A stretch of 48,963 nucleotides of DNA from an uncultured Ruminococcus sp. (GCA_902799245.1 CADBZY010000030.1:1-48963), one strand, 5' to 3'; counted from the first letter of the stretch, positions 1-8,951 are shown. Notes: generated by a model not told the origin, from the sequence alone. Program-made: numbers and translations.

Positions 1-45
1 ATAAATTGGAGCCAGTCTGTGATAATACATATGAGTTCCCCGATC

Positions 46-720
46 TCACATTAGATCAGGCTGCGTAAGCTCGGCAGTCATTTTTGTTGACGAGTATAAA
101 TTGCCTGACTGGTCGTACCGGTAAGTATAACGTATCTTCGTGCTCTGTGTGTCGTATTCCTTTTCTTCAACGCAGCGTCCGGAAGCGTCGTATTTATGCT
201 CGATCATGCCGTTGAAGCCGCCGCTCTCATTATAGTAGACCATGCGCTTTACTTTACCGCTGCCGTCACGCATATAAGAGGTTTTGCCTGTATATTTCCC
301 GTTTTCGGTTATTTCTATTTCTTTTACCAATCCGTTCGTGTCGTAGGCGTAGCTGTATACAGATTCTTCTTCATATCCCGAACTATATGCTTCATGGAAG
401 GTAAACTTTGTCAGTCTGCCATTTTCATATTCATATTTTCCGACGGCTTCACGCCCTGTTTCGGTTACCAATCCGGAAAGTCCCATTTCGTTCATATTGT
501 ATATTGTGTATTTGCGACTTACCAGATGGCCGTCAGCGTCATATTCATAAAGATCCTCGCTGACAAGCTCTCCGTCGGCATTGTAACGCTTCTCGGAGAG
601 TTTGGGATATTCCATCTCTGGCTGTGTCACGGCTTTCGTAGTCTTTCCGCAGGAGGCCGCGCAGAGGGTCATTGCCGCTATTGCCAGTGCCAGTGCTTTT
701 TTGAAAAAAATTTTTTTCAT
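46..720 (-). CDS. Lipoprotein with YD-like repeats
   Basis: A 224-residue exported protein of unknown function. The N-terminus is a lipoprotein signal (MKKIFFKK, hydrophobic run, lipobox AASC with the acylated Cys at about residue 24), so it should sit on the outer face of the membrane. The rest is made of repeats of roughly 20 residues with the pattern Y-x-Y-D-x-x-G-x-L-(I/V), for example YEYDADGHLVSRKY and YAYDTNGLVKEI. These resemble the RHS/YD type of beta repeat, but there is no RHS core or toxin domain. An AAAGGGG ribosome site precedes the ATG. The next gene upstream (747-2003) and the M56 protein at 14704-17022 carry the same repeats. Confidence 0.85.
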   Translation of the reverse strand: MKKIFFKKALALAIAAMTLCAASCGKTTKAVTQPEMEYPKLSEKRYNADGELVSEDLYEYDADGHLVSRKYTIYNMNEMGLSGLVTETGREAVGKYEYENGRLTKFTFHEAYSSGYEEESVYSYAYDTNGLVKEIEITENGKYTGKTSYMRDGSGKVKRMVYYNESGGFNGMIEHKYDASGRCVEEKEYDTQSTKIRYTYRYDQSGNLYSSTKMTAELTQPDLM

Positions 721-746
721 TCTGTCTGCCCCTTTCTCAATCTGCT

Positions 747-2003
747 TCAGCGATTCAGAAATTCATGAAACATCCTTTCGTCGTTATCAAAATACAGTAT
801 CGCCAACCGCTGTTCTTCCTGTTGGTCTTGCGATATGCCGTATTTCACGCCTTTGTGTATCTTATCGCCGTATTCATAGGTGTGCTTTGTGTTCAGTTCC
901 CAGTCTCCGGCATCGGTCAGCGTGTAAAGCGTGACGGCGCCGCAGTTGCCGTTTGCGTCGTAATCGGAAAATTCCTTTTTTCTGTCTCTCAAGTGAAGGA
1001 CTCCGTTTTCGCACTCGTCATGGAACGTCATGCGAATCAGCTTGCCGTCTGCGTCATATTCGCACCTCTCCTGCTGTACATAGCCGAACGCATCGGTTTC
1101 ATCACAGCCGGCGTAGGTGCCGTCTTCGTTGTAAAAAAAGACCCATGATTCCGGGTTGTCAATATTTCTCTGTCGGGCTATGACGCGGGACTGATCATCG
1201 TATTCCACACTGTAAAGAATTTCATCAACGCGATTGCCTACCACTGCTCTGGTAGATCGTGAGGTCACACGTCCCTTGTCATCATATTCGTATTCATCGT
1301 ATATAGCCTGACCGTCGTCATAGTGGCTTCTGCTCCAGAGCAGCTTGCCGTTTGCATCGTACAGATCATCTTTCCAATAATGAATCTGACCGCCGTCAAC
1401 ATTATCCTGACTGGAACTCAGCCTCGACAGATAACCACCGGTCAGTTTGTCGTCACAATAGGCAAGGGTCGATCGCCTGACAAAGCTGTCGGTTTTTACC
1501 AGTGCCGATTCGTCAATGACCTCTGTTCTCTCCTTCATATGGAAGGTTTCACTCACATTTTCATACGCGATTTTCCGTCCTCTGTCGTCATATTCATAGG
1601 TCGTGGTCCATCTGTCATAGTTCCATTGTTTGCTTTCATTGTCCCAAACCGAATAGTCGTTGACTTCCTTGACCATTCTGCCGTTTTCGTCATAGCTGTA
1701 TTGGGTACTGTCCGAACAGTTGAGTTTTCCGTCAGGTACATTGTAAATTCGTTTATTCAGCAGATAACCCTCGGACGAATATTCATACTCGTAATAGCAC
1801 GACAGTTCTCCGTTCTTGTCAAAACATAACTCCTTGGTGACAGGGGAATAATATTTTTCCTCCGCGCTTTGCAAATCGGAGGCGGTATCGCTTTCGCTTA
1901 CAGCCGAATCTCCGATTTTGTGACGGCATGAAGCAACTGCCGCCAGCATTACAGCCGCCAATGTCAGCGCAAGCGTTCTTTGGAAGATTTTTGCTTTTTT
2001 CAT
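747..2003 (-). CDS. Lipoprotein with YD-like repeats, larger paralogue
   Basis: A 418-residue exported lipoprotein of unknown function: basic start, hydrophobic stretch and lipobox VASC (Cys about residue 26). The mature part contains about ten YD-like repeats such as YEYDDRGRKIAYEN and YEYDDKGRVTSRST. Its C-terminal segment (HKGVKYGISQDQQEEQ) matches in style the C-terminus of the M56 protein at 14704-17022 (SGVKYGTSGLRADQER), so these share a whole module and not only the repeat. An AGGAGG site lies 8 bases before the ATG. It lies 26 bp from the smaller paralogue at 46-720 in the same direction and is probably co-transcribed. A ligand-binding or sensor role is inference only. Confidence 0.88.
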   Translation of the reverse strand: MKKAKIFQRTLALTLAAVMLAAVASCRHKIGDSAVSESDTASDLQSAEEKYYSPVTKELCFDKNGELSCYYEYEYSSEGYLLNKRIYNVPDGKLNCSDSTQYSYDENGRMVKEVNDYSVWDNESKQWNYDRWTTTYEYDDRGRKIAYENVSETFHMKERTEVIDESALVKTDSFVRRSTLAYCDDKLTGGYLSRLSSSQDNVDGGQIHYWKDDLYDANGKLLWSRSHYDDGQAIYDEYEYDDKGRVTSRSTRAVVGNRVDEILYSVEYDDQSRVIARQRNIDNPESWVFFYNEDGTYAGCDETDAFGYVQQERCEYDADGKLIRMTFHDECENGVLHLRDRKKEFSDYDANGNCGAVTLYTLTDAGDWELNTKHTYEYGDKIHKGVKYGISQDQQEEQRLAILYFDNDERMFHEFLNR

Positions 2004-2018
2004 TTGGCATTCCTCCTT

Positions 2019-2240
2019 TTATTCCACACGACCTATCTGATACCAGCCGTTACTCAGCTTTACAATGCCAGCATTCTTGCCCATATAACCCTCTATATCG
2101 GACTTGCTGGGGGTGTCATGAGTGGAATAAACAATAGCATAATATCCATCCTCGCCGACAAAGATCATATCTTCCTCATTGATGAAAAAGACCGATGTCA
2201 AATAGGTAGGGCTGCATTCATGGAACGCCAAGACAACAGT
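2019..2240 (-). pseudogene. 3' remnant of a small gene cut by the adjacent IS element
   Basis: An open frame of about 70 codons reads on the minus strand up to a stop at 2019, ending in NGWYQIGRVE. The sequence is protein-like (FFINEEDMIFVGEDGYYAIV) but has no convincing start with a ribosome site. Its frame runs into the left flank of the transposase element near 2240. No continuation of the frame is recognisable beyond 3355. It is read as the C-terminal end of a gene whose front was lost when the element inserted. The stop sits directly before the AGGAGG of the 747-2003 lipoprotein, so it was probably the upstream gene of that operon. Confidence 0.5.
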
Positions 2241-2244
2241 ATTA

Positions 2245-3360
2245 ATCGGGCATCACTAAAAACCCCTGTACAAACGGAGAAAAGCATGGTAAAATAGAGA
2301 TATGAAATACACACAAATAGGGTTCTTTGATACAGAGAACAGATATGAAAAATTAACACAAATGGGAGATCCGCTTGAAAAATTGAATGAAGCAATAGAT
2401 TGGGAAATGTTCAGGGAAAAGCTCACCGCAGTGTGTCAGAAGGAGGACTACACAAAGGGAGGACGCCCGCCAATCGATGTGATCATGAAATTCAAGGCAT
2501 CGGTTCTACGCCGGATATATAATTTATCCTATGATCAGGTAGAATATCAGATCAACGACAGGCTGAGCTTCATGCGTTTTTTAGGGTTAAGTCTGAGTGA
2601 TAAAGTTCTTGATTCACGCACCCTTTGGGATTTTGAAAACAGACTTGCAGAAGCAGAAGTAGTGGAAGAACTATTCTGTATGTTTGATGCTATGCTTGAA
2701 TCAGAGGGCTTAATAACACACAAAGGAACTATTATAGACGCAACATTTGTAGATGCGCCAAGACAACGCAACAGCCGTGATGAGAATAAGAAAATCAAAA
2801 GTGGAGAAGTTCCGGAGGAATGGAAAAAGCCCGAAAATAAGCCTAAACTCCGCCAGAAAGATACCGATGCAAGATGGGCGAAAAAAGGTATAGAAACACA
2901 TTACGGATACAAGGATCATGTGAAATGTGATGCGGAAAGCAAACTTATCACCAATTATGGAGTAACCGATGCAGCGCTGCATGACAGCCAGCGTTGTACA
3001 GATTTGCTTGATGAAAATGACGAAGTCTTTTATGCTGATAGCGCATATGCAGGTGAAGAAATCGCTCGGAACTTACCTGAGGGCTGCGAGAACCAAATAT
3101 GCGAAAAGGGAACAAGAAATCATCCTCTTACTGAGGAACAAAAAGAATCGAATCGTAAGAAATCAAAAGTAAGATGCCGCATTGAACATATCTTCGGATT
3201 CATGACAAATTCAATGAACGGTATTACTATTCGCTCTATCGGAATTACACGAGCATGGTTTTATGTTGGAATGACAAATCTTGTCTACAACTTTTTCAGA
3301 TATGAATTTTTAAAACGACCTAAATCATCTGAGGGGATAACTGCGCCCATTTGAAGAAAA
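2245..3360 (+). mobile_element. IS5-family insertion sequence (ends not resolved)
   Basis: This stretch contains one intact transposase gene and lies between fragments of unrelated minus-strand genes. A convincing terminal inverted repeat was not found by eye; the best candidate (GGGC near 2249 against GCCC near 3350) is too short to trust, so the boundaries are approximate. Confidence 0.6.
2302..3354 (+). CDS. IS5-family DDE transposase
   Basis: A 350-residue transposase that catalyses cut-and-paste movement of its element. The N-terminal part has GGRPPIDVIMKFKASVLRRI and SDKVLDSRTLWDFENRL, typical of the IS5 helix-turn-helix region. The DDE triad is visible: Asp in IIDATFVDAP (about residue 145), Asp in YADSAYAG (about 247) and Glu in RCRIEHIFGF (about 295). 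The Y-(2)-R-(3)-E signature region is replaced by the RCRIEHIF form usual for this family. Length fits a complete single-frame IS5-group transposase, so the element may still be active. It is unrelated in sequence to the two-frame transposase at 10768-11573. Confidence 0.93.
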   Translation: MKYTQIGFFDTENRYEKLTQMGDPLEKLNEAIDWEMFREKLTAVCQKEDYTKGGRPPIDVIMKFKASVLRRIYNLSYDQVEYQINDRLSFMRFLGLSLSDKVLDSRTLWDFENRLAEAEVVEELFCMFDAMLESEGLITHKGTIIDATFVDAPRQRNSRDENKKIKSGEVPEEWKKPENKPKLRQKDTDARWAKKGIETHYGYKDHVKCDAESKLITNYGVTDAALHDSQRCTDLLDENDEVFYADSAYAGEEIARNLPEGCENQICEKGTRNHPLTEEQKESNRKKSKVRCRIEHIFGFMTNSMNGITIRSIGITRAWFYVGMTNLVYNFFRYEFLKRPKSSEGITAPI

Positions 3361-3431
3361 TGAGCGTAAAAACTCCTTTATATTCGCGTAAACAACGCCA
3401 TATTTTTCACATATTTTGCTTCTTTTCTGGA

Positions 3432-3458
3432 AGTCGCCATTTCAGGCGGCTTTTTTCT
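3432..3458 (+). terminator. Rho-independent terminator after the transposase
   Basis: Stem AGTCGCC / GGCGGCT (one G-T pair) with the short loop ATTTCA, followed by TTTTTTCTTTT on the plus strand. The U-rich tract is on the plus side only. Confidence 0.7.
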
Positions 3459-3474
3459 TTTGTTTACCCGGTTT

Positions 3475-3849
3475 TCAGAGGTTCCCAATCGCTTTCTTTT
3501 CATCTTCATTCAACTCAAAATGTTTAACCCTAGTTCCTTCCAGAATACGCTCGTAGACTCCGGCAGATGAAACGCCATCATTTACATCAATCAACAAGCA
3601 CTGTATCTCAGTGTTCATGATGTCAGATTGATGTTGCCTATACAAATTAACAACAATTTCAAAATCTCCTTGCATTTTTGAAAAGTCGTCGAACTTAGAT
3701 GCTCTTGTGAGTGAGATATAATAGTTCTGGATTTGATTTATACACCAATAGCGATAACCGTAATATCCGCCAATGGACAGAAGTCCTATGCCAAACAATA
3801 AAATGACAATCCAAAGAATTGTTTTCTTGAAAACATCTGTTTTTTTCAT
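3475..3849 (-). CDS. Small single-pass membrane protein, unknown
   Basis: A 124-residue protein not recognised. It has a basic N-terminus, one hydrophobic helix (IVILLFGIGLLSIGGYYGY, about residues 13-32) and a roughly 90-residue charged C-terminal part that should lie outside. The ATG at 3849 is preferred over a TTG two codons earlier because AAGGAG is well spaced from it, and because it makes an ATGA overlap with the stop of the upstream gene at 3846. It is the last gene of a three-gene operon (5111 to 3475). Confidence 0.72.
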   Translation of the reverse strand: MKKTDVFKKTILWIVILLFGIGLLSIGGYYGYRYWCINQIQNYYISLTRASKFDDFSKMQGDFEIVVNLYRQHQSDIMNTEIQCLLIDVNDGVSSAGVYERILEGTRVKHFELNEDEKKAIGNL

Positions 3850-4547
3850 TTGCAAATACTCCTTTTTTTCAACATTTTTATCATAACAATTGTAAATTCT
3901 ATAACTGAAAATGCTACAAATAAAACAATAATCACAAGATGAAAATAATACGCGCCGCTTTTATCAACAATGATACTTTCATTTCCGTCTGTATCATTTT
4001 TTATTATCTTTGAAGTTTTTAATTGATATGTATGACTTCCTGCTTCTCTCTGCGTTTCCCATAGAATTTTATGGCTGTATGTGTTGTTTGCCGGCGTATT
4101 GAGAACCTTCTTTTTATCTAAAACATTAGCCTTTCTGTCAAGCAATATAAGATAATCGCTTCTGACGGAATAGACAATGATATTATCACCGTCCCATTCA
4201 ACCCCTATCGTTCCGAAATCCATCAAAGAATATCCATATTGGAATTGACCAAGTGAATTGTACACACACACTTTCTTTTCTGTTGATATTGTGTTAAACG
4301 CTACCACTATTTCGCCGTTCTCATTTACATCATAGTTGTCAATTCTTCCGTTGCAGTCGGAGGATAATAGTTTCAGCTTTATCCTTGATGAAAACGCTTC
4401 CAAATCCGGGTTGTCATAACCTTCCACTTCAAAACCGGTTTTCATTTCTATATGGGTATCATTTTTACTTGAACCAAAAGCTACAAAAGAATTCGTAATA
4501 GCGAAGATAAACAATACGATGACTACGACACATTTCTTTACATTCAT
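3846..4547 (-). CDS. Membrane-anchored extracellular protein, possibly beta-propeller-like
   Basis: A 233-residue protein not recognised. It begins with a signal-like helix (VVVIVLFIFAITNSFVAF) and has a second hydrophobic helix near its C-terminus (LVIIVLFVAFSVIEFTIVMI) followed by a basic tail KMLKKRS, so the middle of about 170 residues should be outside and both ends anchored. The middle has beta-type segments such as GEIVVAFNTI, KVCVYNSLGQFQYGY and YLILLDRKANVLD, which read like propeller blades. The ATG at 4547 is chosen because GGGAG lies 8 bases upstream. Middle gene of the 5111-3475 operon. Confidence 0.72.
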   Translation of the reverse strand: MNVKKCVVVIVLFIFAITNSFVAFGSSKNDTHIEMKTGFEVEGYDNPDLEAFSSRIKLKLLSSDCNGRIDNYDVNENGEIVVAFNTISTEKKVCVYNSLGQFQYGYSLMDFGTIGVEWDGDNIIVYSVRSDYLILLDRKANVLDKKKVLNTPANNTYSHKILWETQREAGSHTYQLKTSKIIKNDTDGNESIIVDKSGAYYFHLVIIVLFVAFSVIEFTIVMIKMLKKRSICK

Positions 4548-4571
4548 AACGAACACTCCCTTATCGCCGTG

Positions 4572-5111
4572 TCAAACAGAAAAATGATCCCAATGCCACA
4601 TAAGCCTCTCGCTCTGCCATAATGGGAGCGTATTCACAAGAGAATAGGAGTTTGTTTCATATTCACACAGCATATAGATATATTTTCCATCCGTGTATTT
4701 TTCGACAGGAACCCGAAGCAGCGTGCCGTCATCAGTATATTCGCCGCACACATCGATAGCTTCATATCCCGTCGGCAGAGTGATTCTCTTGATCGGTTGG
4801 TTATCTGTCAGAGAGATGATATAGAAATGCTTTCCGTTTTCCAAAGCGAATAGTTCGGTTTCGTCAGGCTTTACATCACCGGTGTAGAGATAATGATATC
4901 CGCTGTACCTGTTAATCTCGTTTCCCGTGGCACGGTCGCAAATAATGACGCTTCCTCCGGTGAATTTGACAATAAAGCGTGTCGTGGTAACTATACAGGA
5001 AAACTTACTTGCCTCAGCATTAATGACTCTTTCCCACTTTCCGCCATTTGGACAGGTGAATTCTTTTCTGCTCTCGGCGTATTCTTTACCGTTTTCAGTT
5101 GGCTTGCTCAT
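4572..5111 (-). CDS. Soluble protein with propeller-like strands, unknown
   Basis: A 179-residue protein without signal or membrane helix. Start at 5111 (MSKPTENGKEY) is supported by AGGAGA six bases upstream; the frame stays open further upstream but without a better site. Segments such as SCIVTTTRFIVKFTGGSVII and LFALENGKHFYIISL resemble repeated beta-propeller blades, and a related look is seen in the next gene, suggesting the two cover the same kind of fold. First gene of a three-gene operon; the gap to the next start is 24 bases. Function unknown. Confidence 0.7.
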   Translation of the reverse strand: MSKPTENGKEYAESRKEFTCPNGGKWERVINAEASKFSCIVTTTRFIVKFTGGSVIICDRATGNEINRYSGYHYLYTGDVKPDETELFALENGKHFYIISLTDNQPIKRITLPTGYEAIDVCGEYTDDGTLLRVPVEKYTDGKYIYMLCEYETNSYSLVNTLPLWQSERLMWHWDHFSV

Positions 5112-5223
5112 TTTTTCTCCTTTCCTGATCTGAGAAATGATAACATTTTTATTATAAGCTAAATATATTTTACAAAATATTAACCGTGGGTTATTGTTCT
5201 GCATCATAATAATAAAATAATAC

Positions 5224-5236
5224 TTAGTTTAACTAA
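5224..5236. promoter_or_regulatory. Palindrome between divergent genes
   Basis: A perfect 13-base palindrome, TTAGTTTAACTAA, sits in the 305-base AT-rich gap between the divergent units at 5111 and 5417. Its size and place suit a repressor site; no regulator is assigned. The rest of the gap shows no gene. Confidence 0.35.
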
Positions 5237-5416
5237 AATCAATACAATAACTGTAAATTTATTTTTCAGGTGGTGGAAATAGCGTCTGTTTCTGACATTG
5301 AAGGCTAATCATTGCACACTTTTAAGTGACAATTTTGTCACCGTGTTATTCACCGTAATGTCATTTTCGGGAGGTAGAATAGCAGTATCAACAATAACCA
5401 GGAGGAATCAGCACGT

Positions 5417-6106
5417 ATGGAATTATTACGGTGTGAACATCTTACCAAAATATACGGAGCGGGAGAAACCCAAGTGACCGCGCTCAGCGACGTATCCTTT
5501 TCGGTGGAAAAGGGCGAATTTGTCTCGGTCATAGGTCCGTCGGGAAGCGGCAAGTCAACGCTGCTGCATATTCTGGGAGGTGTAGACAAACCCACGTCCG
5601 GCAAGGTATTCATCGACGGCACGGATATGCACGCGCTGAAAGAAGACGGGCTCGCCGTCTTCCGCCGCCGACAGATCGGTTTGGTCTATCAGTTCTACAA
5701 CCTCATGCCGGTACTCAACGTAGAGGAAAACATTGCCCTGCCGCATTTGCTTGACGGACGTGAACTGGACAGGGAACGTCTGGATGCCATCATTGAGCAT
5801 CTCGGTCTGACTGACCGCCGGTATAACCTTCCGAGTCAGCTTTCCGGCGGACAACAGCAGCGGGTTTCCATCGGACGCGCTCTCTACAGTCACCCAGCCG
5901 TTCTTCTCTGTGACGAGCCGACCGGTAATCTCGACCGCAAGACCGGCGAGGAAATCGTCGGGCTGCTCAAGGAATCCAACCGCAGCCAGAAACAAACTCT
6001 CATTCTCATCACGCATGATGAAGCGCTCGCCATGCAAGCCGACCGCATTCTCTATCTGGAGGACGGAAAAATCGTGAAGAACGAAGTCCTTCGCCATCAG
6101 GTATGA
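5417..6106 (+). CDS. ABC transporter ATP-binding protein, LolD/MacB/BceA type
   Basis: A 229-residue ATPase that powers the FtsX-type permease encoded next. Walker A GPSGSGKST (about 40-48), Q-loop YQFYNL, signature LSGGQQQR (142-149), Walker B AVLLCDEPTGNLD (161-173) and H-loop LITHDEA are all intact. The length and the TGNLD motif fit the MacB/LolD/BceA subfamily, whose members act on lipoproteins or extrude or sense membrane-active peptides by mechanotransmission. AGGAGG precedes the ATG. It overlaps the permease frame at 6103-6106 and is followed by a response regulator and kinase, the usual arrangement of peptide-antibiotic sensing and resistance modules. The exact substrate cannot be told. 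Confidence 0.95.
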   Translation: MELLRCEHLTKIYGAGETQVTALSDVSFSVEKGEFVSVIGPSGSGKSTLLHILGGVDKPTSGKVFIDGTDMHALKEDGLAVFRRRQIGLVYQFYNLMPVLNVEENIALPHLLDGRELDRERLDAIIEHLGLTDRRYNLPSQLSGGQQQRVSIGRALYSHPAVLLCDEPTGNLDRKTGEEIVGLLKESNRSQKQTLILITHDEALAMQADRILYLEDGKIVKNEVLRHQV

Positions 6107-6126
6107 CGGGAAGGAGGAAGAAACCA

Positions 6127-8934
6127 TTGAACAACAAAAAAATCATCTTTCACGTCACGCGGCAGTATATGAAACGCAACAAAGGACGCACCGCCGTCAC
6201 ATTTACGGGTATCGCGCTGATGGTGATGCTCATGACCTGCGTCTTTGTGGGCAAGGATACGGTGCTGCGTTATCTGGAAAAAGTGGCTTCGCTGCATGCG
6301 GGTAGCTGGCACTTGACTGTGTACGATATCCACGCAGAGGATTTATCTGTCATCAAGGAGATTGACGAGGCGGACAAAATCGGATTTATTTGTCGTCAGG
6401 GATTCACTGATTTTCCCGCCTCTGCAAACAAAGACAGACCCTATCTCGAAGTCAAAGCTTATGCGCCTGTCGCTTTTGATCTGGTGAATATTCATGTGAT
6501 ACAGGGACGGCTGCCGGAGAACGAACAGGAAATCATCATATCCGAAACAGCGTTGACGGACGGTTCTTCCGTCAGGATTGGCGACGTGATGCAGGCGAAA
6601 TTCTTTGACCGGTCCATCACCGGCATTAACGCGGAGCTTTCGGAGAGCGTCTTTCCCTATTTCGGAGTTTCGGTAAAATATGGCGAAACCGTCGATGTGC
6701 CGCTGAACTTCCCCTATTATCCTGAAAACGGCGATTTCCGTCAGAATAAGGAATACCGCGGAACTTCCCGAACCTACACGGTGGTGGGATTCATGGAATC
6801 ACCCAGCTTTGAAAGTGAAGGCAGCGCCGGCTATCCTGCCATCACAATTCTGCCGGACAATGCGGTGCTGACCGGCGGCGAAACATGGAACGCCGTCATG
6901 ACCTTTCGCAGCACCGATGCCACAATTCCCGTTAAGGGTCGCATTGAAGCAGCCACCTCCTGTTCTACCGAAACAAACAATATGGTGCTGACCTTTTCCG
7001 CAAACGGTTCGGATTCCGTCATCAGCGGCATTACCGTATTTATCGAAGTCTTTTTTGTCGTGCTGATTATCGCCGCGTCGCTGATTCTGATTTACAATGT
7101 GTTCCAGATGTCTTTCCGCGAACGCACCAAATATTTAGGGTTATTGTCTTCCGTGGGGGCGACAGGACGGCAGAAGCGGTTCAGCGTCTATTACGAAGCC
7201 GCCGTTCTGCTGGCTGCCGCGCTGCCGACAGGCATATTGCTCGGTATGGGCGTCATCAAGGTCGGATTGCTGCTGCTTAAGCCGCACCTCAACAAACTGA
7301 TTGAGATTTTTCAGGCAGGACGGTTCGACGATATTCCCGTGACGCTGTCCGTGAATGTCAACAATCTCCTTCTTGTGGCAGCTTTCAGCATATTTACCGT
7401 CATGCTGTCCGCATTGATTCCCGCCGTCAAGATGGGAAAAATCGGTCCCGTCGAGAGCATCCGGGGCAACGTCAGCGGAGGACACAAGCGTTACCGCAGC
7501 AAATTCCGGCTGCTTGGCAAAAGCGGCAGCGGCGTCTGCCGGCTTCTTGCCGTCAACTCAACGCGCCGTCTCCCACATCTCACACGCGGCATTGTGCGGA
7601 GTATCGCGGTGTTCGGTATGCTGACCGCCGTCACGCTCTACGGCGCGCAATCGGTCATCCGTGTGGTCAATACCAAGCTGAGAACCAATAATTATCTTTT
7701 CAATCTGACAGGCTACGATTATGTGCTGATCAGCGACTCGTATCATGATGATCTTTATCAGAGTACCGTGGAGCGCATCGCAAAAGACAGCGCGGTGACA
7801 CAGACCAAGGAAATAGTGGATTATAGCTTCGGAGTCGATCTGAACGGCAGCCTACTGAGCGACGAATATATGCGGGCGTATGAGGAAATCGTGCGCGCTT
7901 ATGTTCCCTCGGACGAGGCATATGTACAGGAACTGCTGCAAAATGAAAGAGACTATTCTCATTGGGTTATGATGTTTGGCATGGAGGACGAAGATTTCAA
8001 AAAACTCGCCGCGGCCGGCGACGCGGATAAATCCATCGCCAATGACCCTTCCCGTCCCGCTGTCCTTCTGTATCGCAAGGTGGAGCTTTCCACAGACAAC
8101 ATACTGATTTCGGGTTATCACGCTGATTATCATTTTGCTGAAGTGCAGAACGCTTTCCGGTGCGCCGTCGGGGAGGAACTGCCGTTGATTGTGGAAAGCA
8201 GCGAAGGAAATAAAAATGTTTCCCTGACTGTGGCGGGATTCCTTGATGAAGCCGATTTAGCGCCCTATTTCAGCGTGCACAGCGAAAGACCGTTTGCCAT
8301 CGTCAACCGGAGTGCCGCCGCGCTGATCGAGCAAGCGGCGAAAACGGTCGAAGAGCAGACGGTAAACAACGGCTATAAGTATTATCTTTTCGGCTTGAAG
8401 GACGGCGAGGGAGCCTCCTTGCTGAAAGAACTCTCCCGGAAGGAGGAGCAGGTGAACGGAGGGTATCATATTGTCTCCTATGACGCTATCAACGGAGAAA
8501 AAGGATTTTATGGGGCTATCGTGAGCATCATCCGCATTCTCGCCTACTGCTTCACCGCTCTGATTTCAACGGTGTGTCTGCTCAATCTCTGGCATTCCGT
8601 CAAAGGACGGGCGGTGGAACGTCGGCGCGAAATCGCCATGCTGCGCTCGATGGGCATGACCAGCCGGCAGCTCCGCCGTATGCTGGCGATGGAAAATATG
8701 CGGATGGTCGGAACCGGACTGCTGATTGCGGCAGCGCTGTCCTCCGTCTTCATGCTGCTCCTGAACCGCGTGATGATCGCGTGGATCGGCAGGATTACCT
8801 TGCCTGTTCCGTATGGTCTGATCGCCGGAATCGTTATCGCAGCCTGTGTCATCATGGCTCTCATGACGCTCGTGTGCTACCGGTATTCCGGCAAGGAAAG
8901 CATTGTTGAGGACATTCGCAACGAAACGGTGTAG
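6127..8934 (+). CDS. FtsX-type ABC transporter permease, two FtsX domains
   Basis: A permease of about 935 residues, partner of the upstream ATPase. A first helix near residues 20-45 is followed by a large extracellular part. Then come three helices (about 310-335, 365-390, 415-440) forming the first FtsX domain, then a second copy with one helix near 490, an outer part and three helices at the C-terminus (about 800, 860, 900). FtsX hallmarks are FRERTKYLGLLSSVGATGRQ and ERRREIAMLRSMGMTSRQ. The frame is open from an ATG at 6103, but GGAAGGAGG at 6110-6118 sits inside that stretch with correct spacing for the TTG at 6127, which is therefore the likely start. Function as a peptide-sensing or exporting permease is inferred from family and context. 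Confidence 0.92.
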   Translation: MNNKKIIFHVTRQYMKRNKGRTAVTFTGIALMVMLMTCVFVGKDTVLRYLEKVASLHAGSWHLTVYDIHAEDLSVIKEIDEADKIGFICRQGFTDFPASANKDRPYLEVKAYAPVAFDLVNIHVIQGRLPENEQEIIISETALTDGSSVRIGDVMQAKFFDRSITGINAELSESVFPYFGVSVKYGETVDVPLNFPYYPENGDFRQNKEYRGTSRTYTVVGFMESPSFESEGSAGYPAITILPDNAVLTGGETWNAVMTFRSTDATIPVKGRIEAATSCSTETNNMVLTFSANGSDSVISGITVFIEVFFVVLIIAASLILIYNVFQMSFRERTKYLGLLSSVGATGRQKRFSVYYEAAVLLAAALPTGILLGMGVIKVGLLLLKPHLNKLIEIFQAGRFDDIPVTLSVNVNNLLLVAAFSIFTVMLSALIPAVKMGKIGPVESIRGNVSGGHKRYRSKFRLLGKSGSGVCRLLAVNSTRRLPHLTRGIVRSIAVFGMLTAVTLYGAQSVIRVVNTKLRTNNYLFNLTGYDYVLISDSYHDDLYQSTVERIAKDSAVTQTKEIVDYSFGVDLNGSLLSDEYMRAYEEIVRAYVPSDEAYVQELLQNERDYSHWVMMFGMEDEDFKKLAAAGDADKSIANDPSRPAVLLYRKVELSTDNILISGYHADYHFAEVQNAFRCAVGEELPLIVESSEGNKNVSLTVAGFLDEADLAPYFSVHSERPFAIVNRSAAALIEQAAKTVEEQTVNNGYKYYLFGLKDGEGASLLKELSRKEEQVNGGYHIVSYDAINGEKGFYGAIVSIIRILAYCFTALISTVCLLNLWHSVKGRAVERRREIAMLRSMGMTSRQLRRMLAMENMRMVGTGLLIAAALSSVFMLLLNRVMIAWIGRITLPVPYGLIAGIVIAACVIMALMTLVCYRYSGKESIVEDIRNETV

Positions 8935-8951
8935 TATTGTAGTAGTGAAAA

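Noticed and set aside
46-2003. RHS/YD toxin system
   Set aside because: Proteins are short lipoproteins without RHS core, toxin tip or immunity gene.
2245-3360. Terminal inverted repeats GGGC...GCCC for the first IS element
   Set aside because: Only four bases match cleanly, there is no target duplication, and the right copy would overlap the transposase stop.
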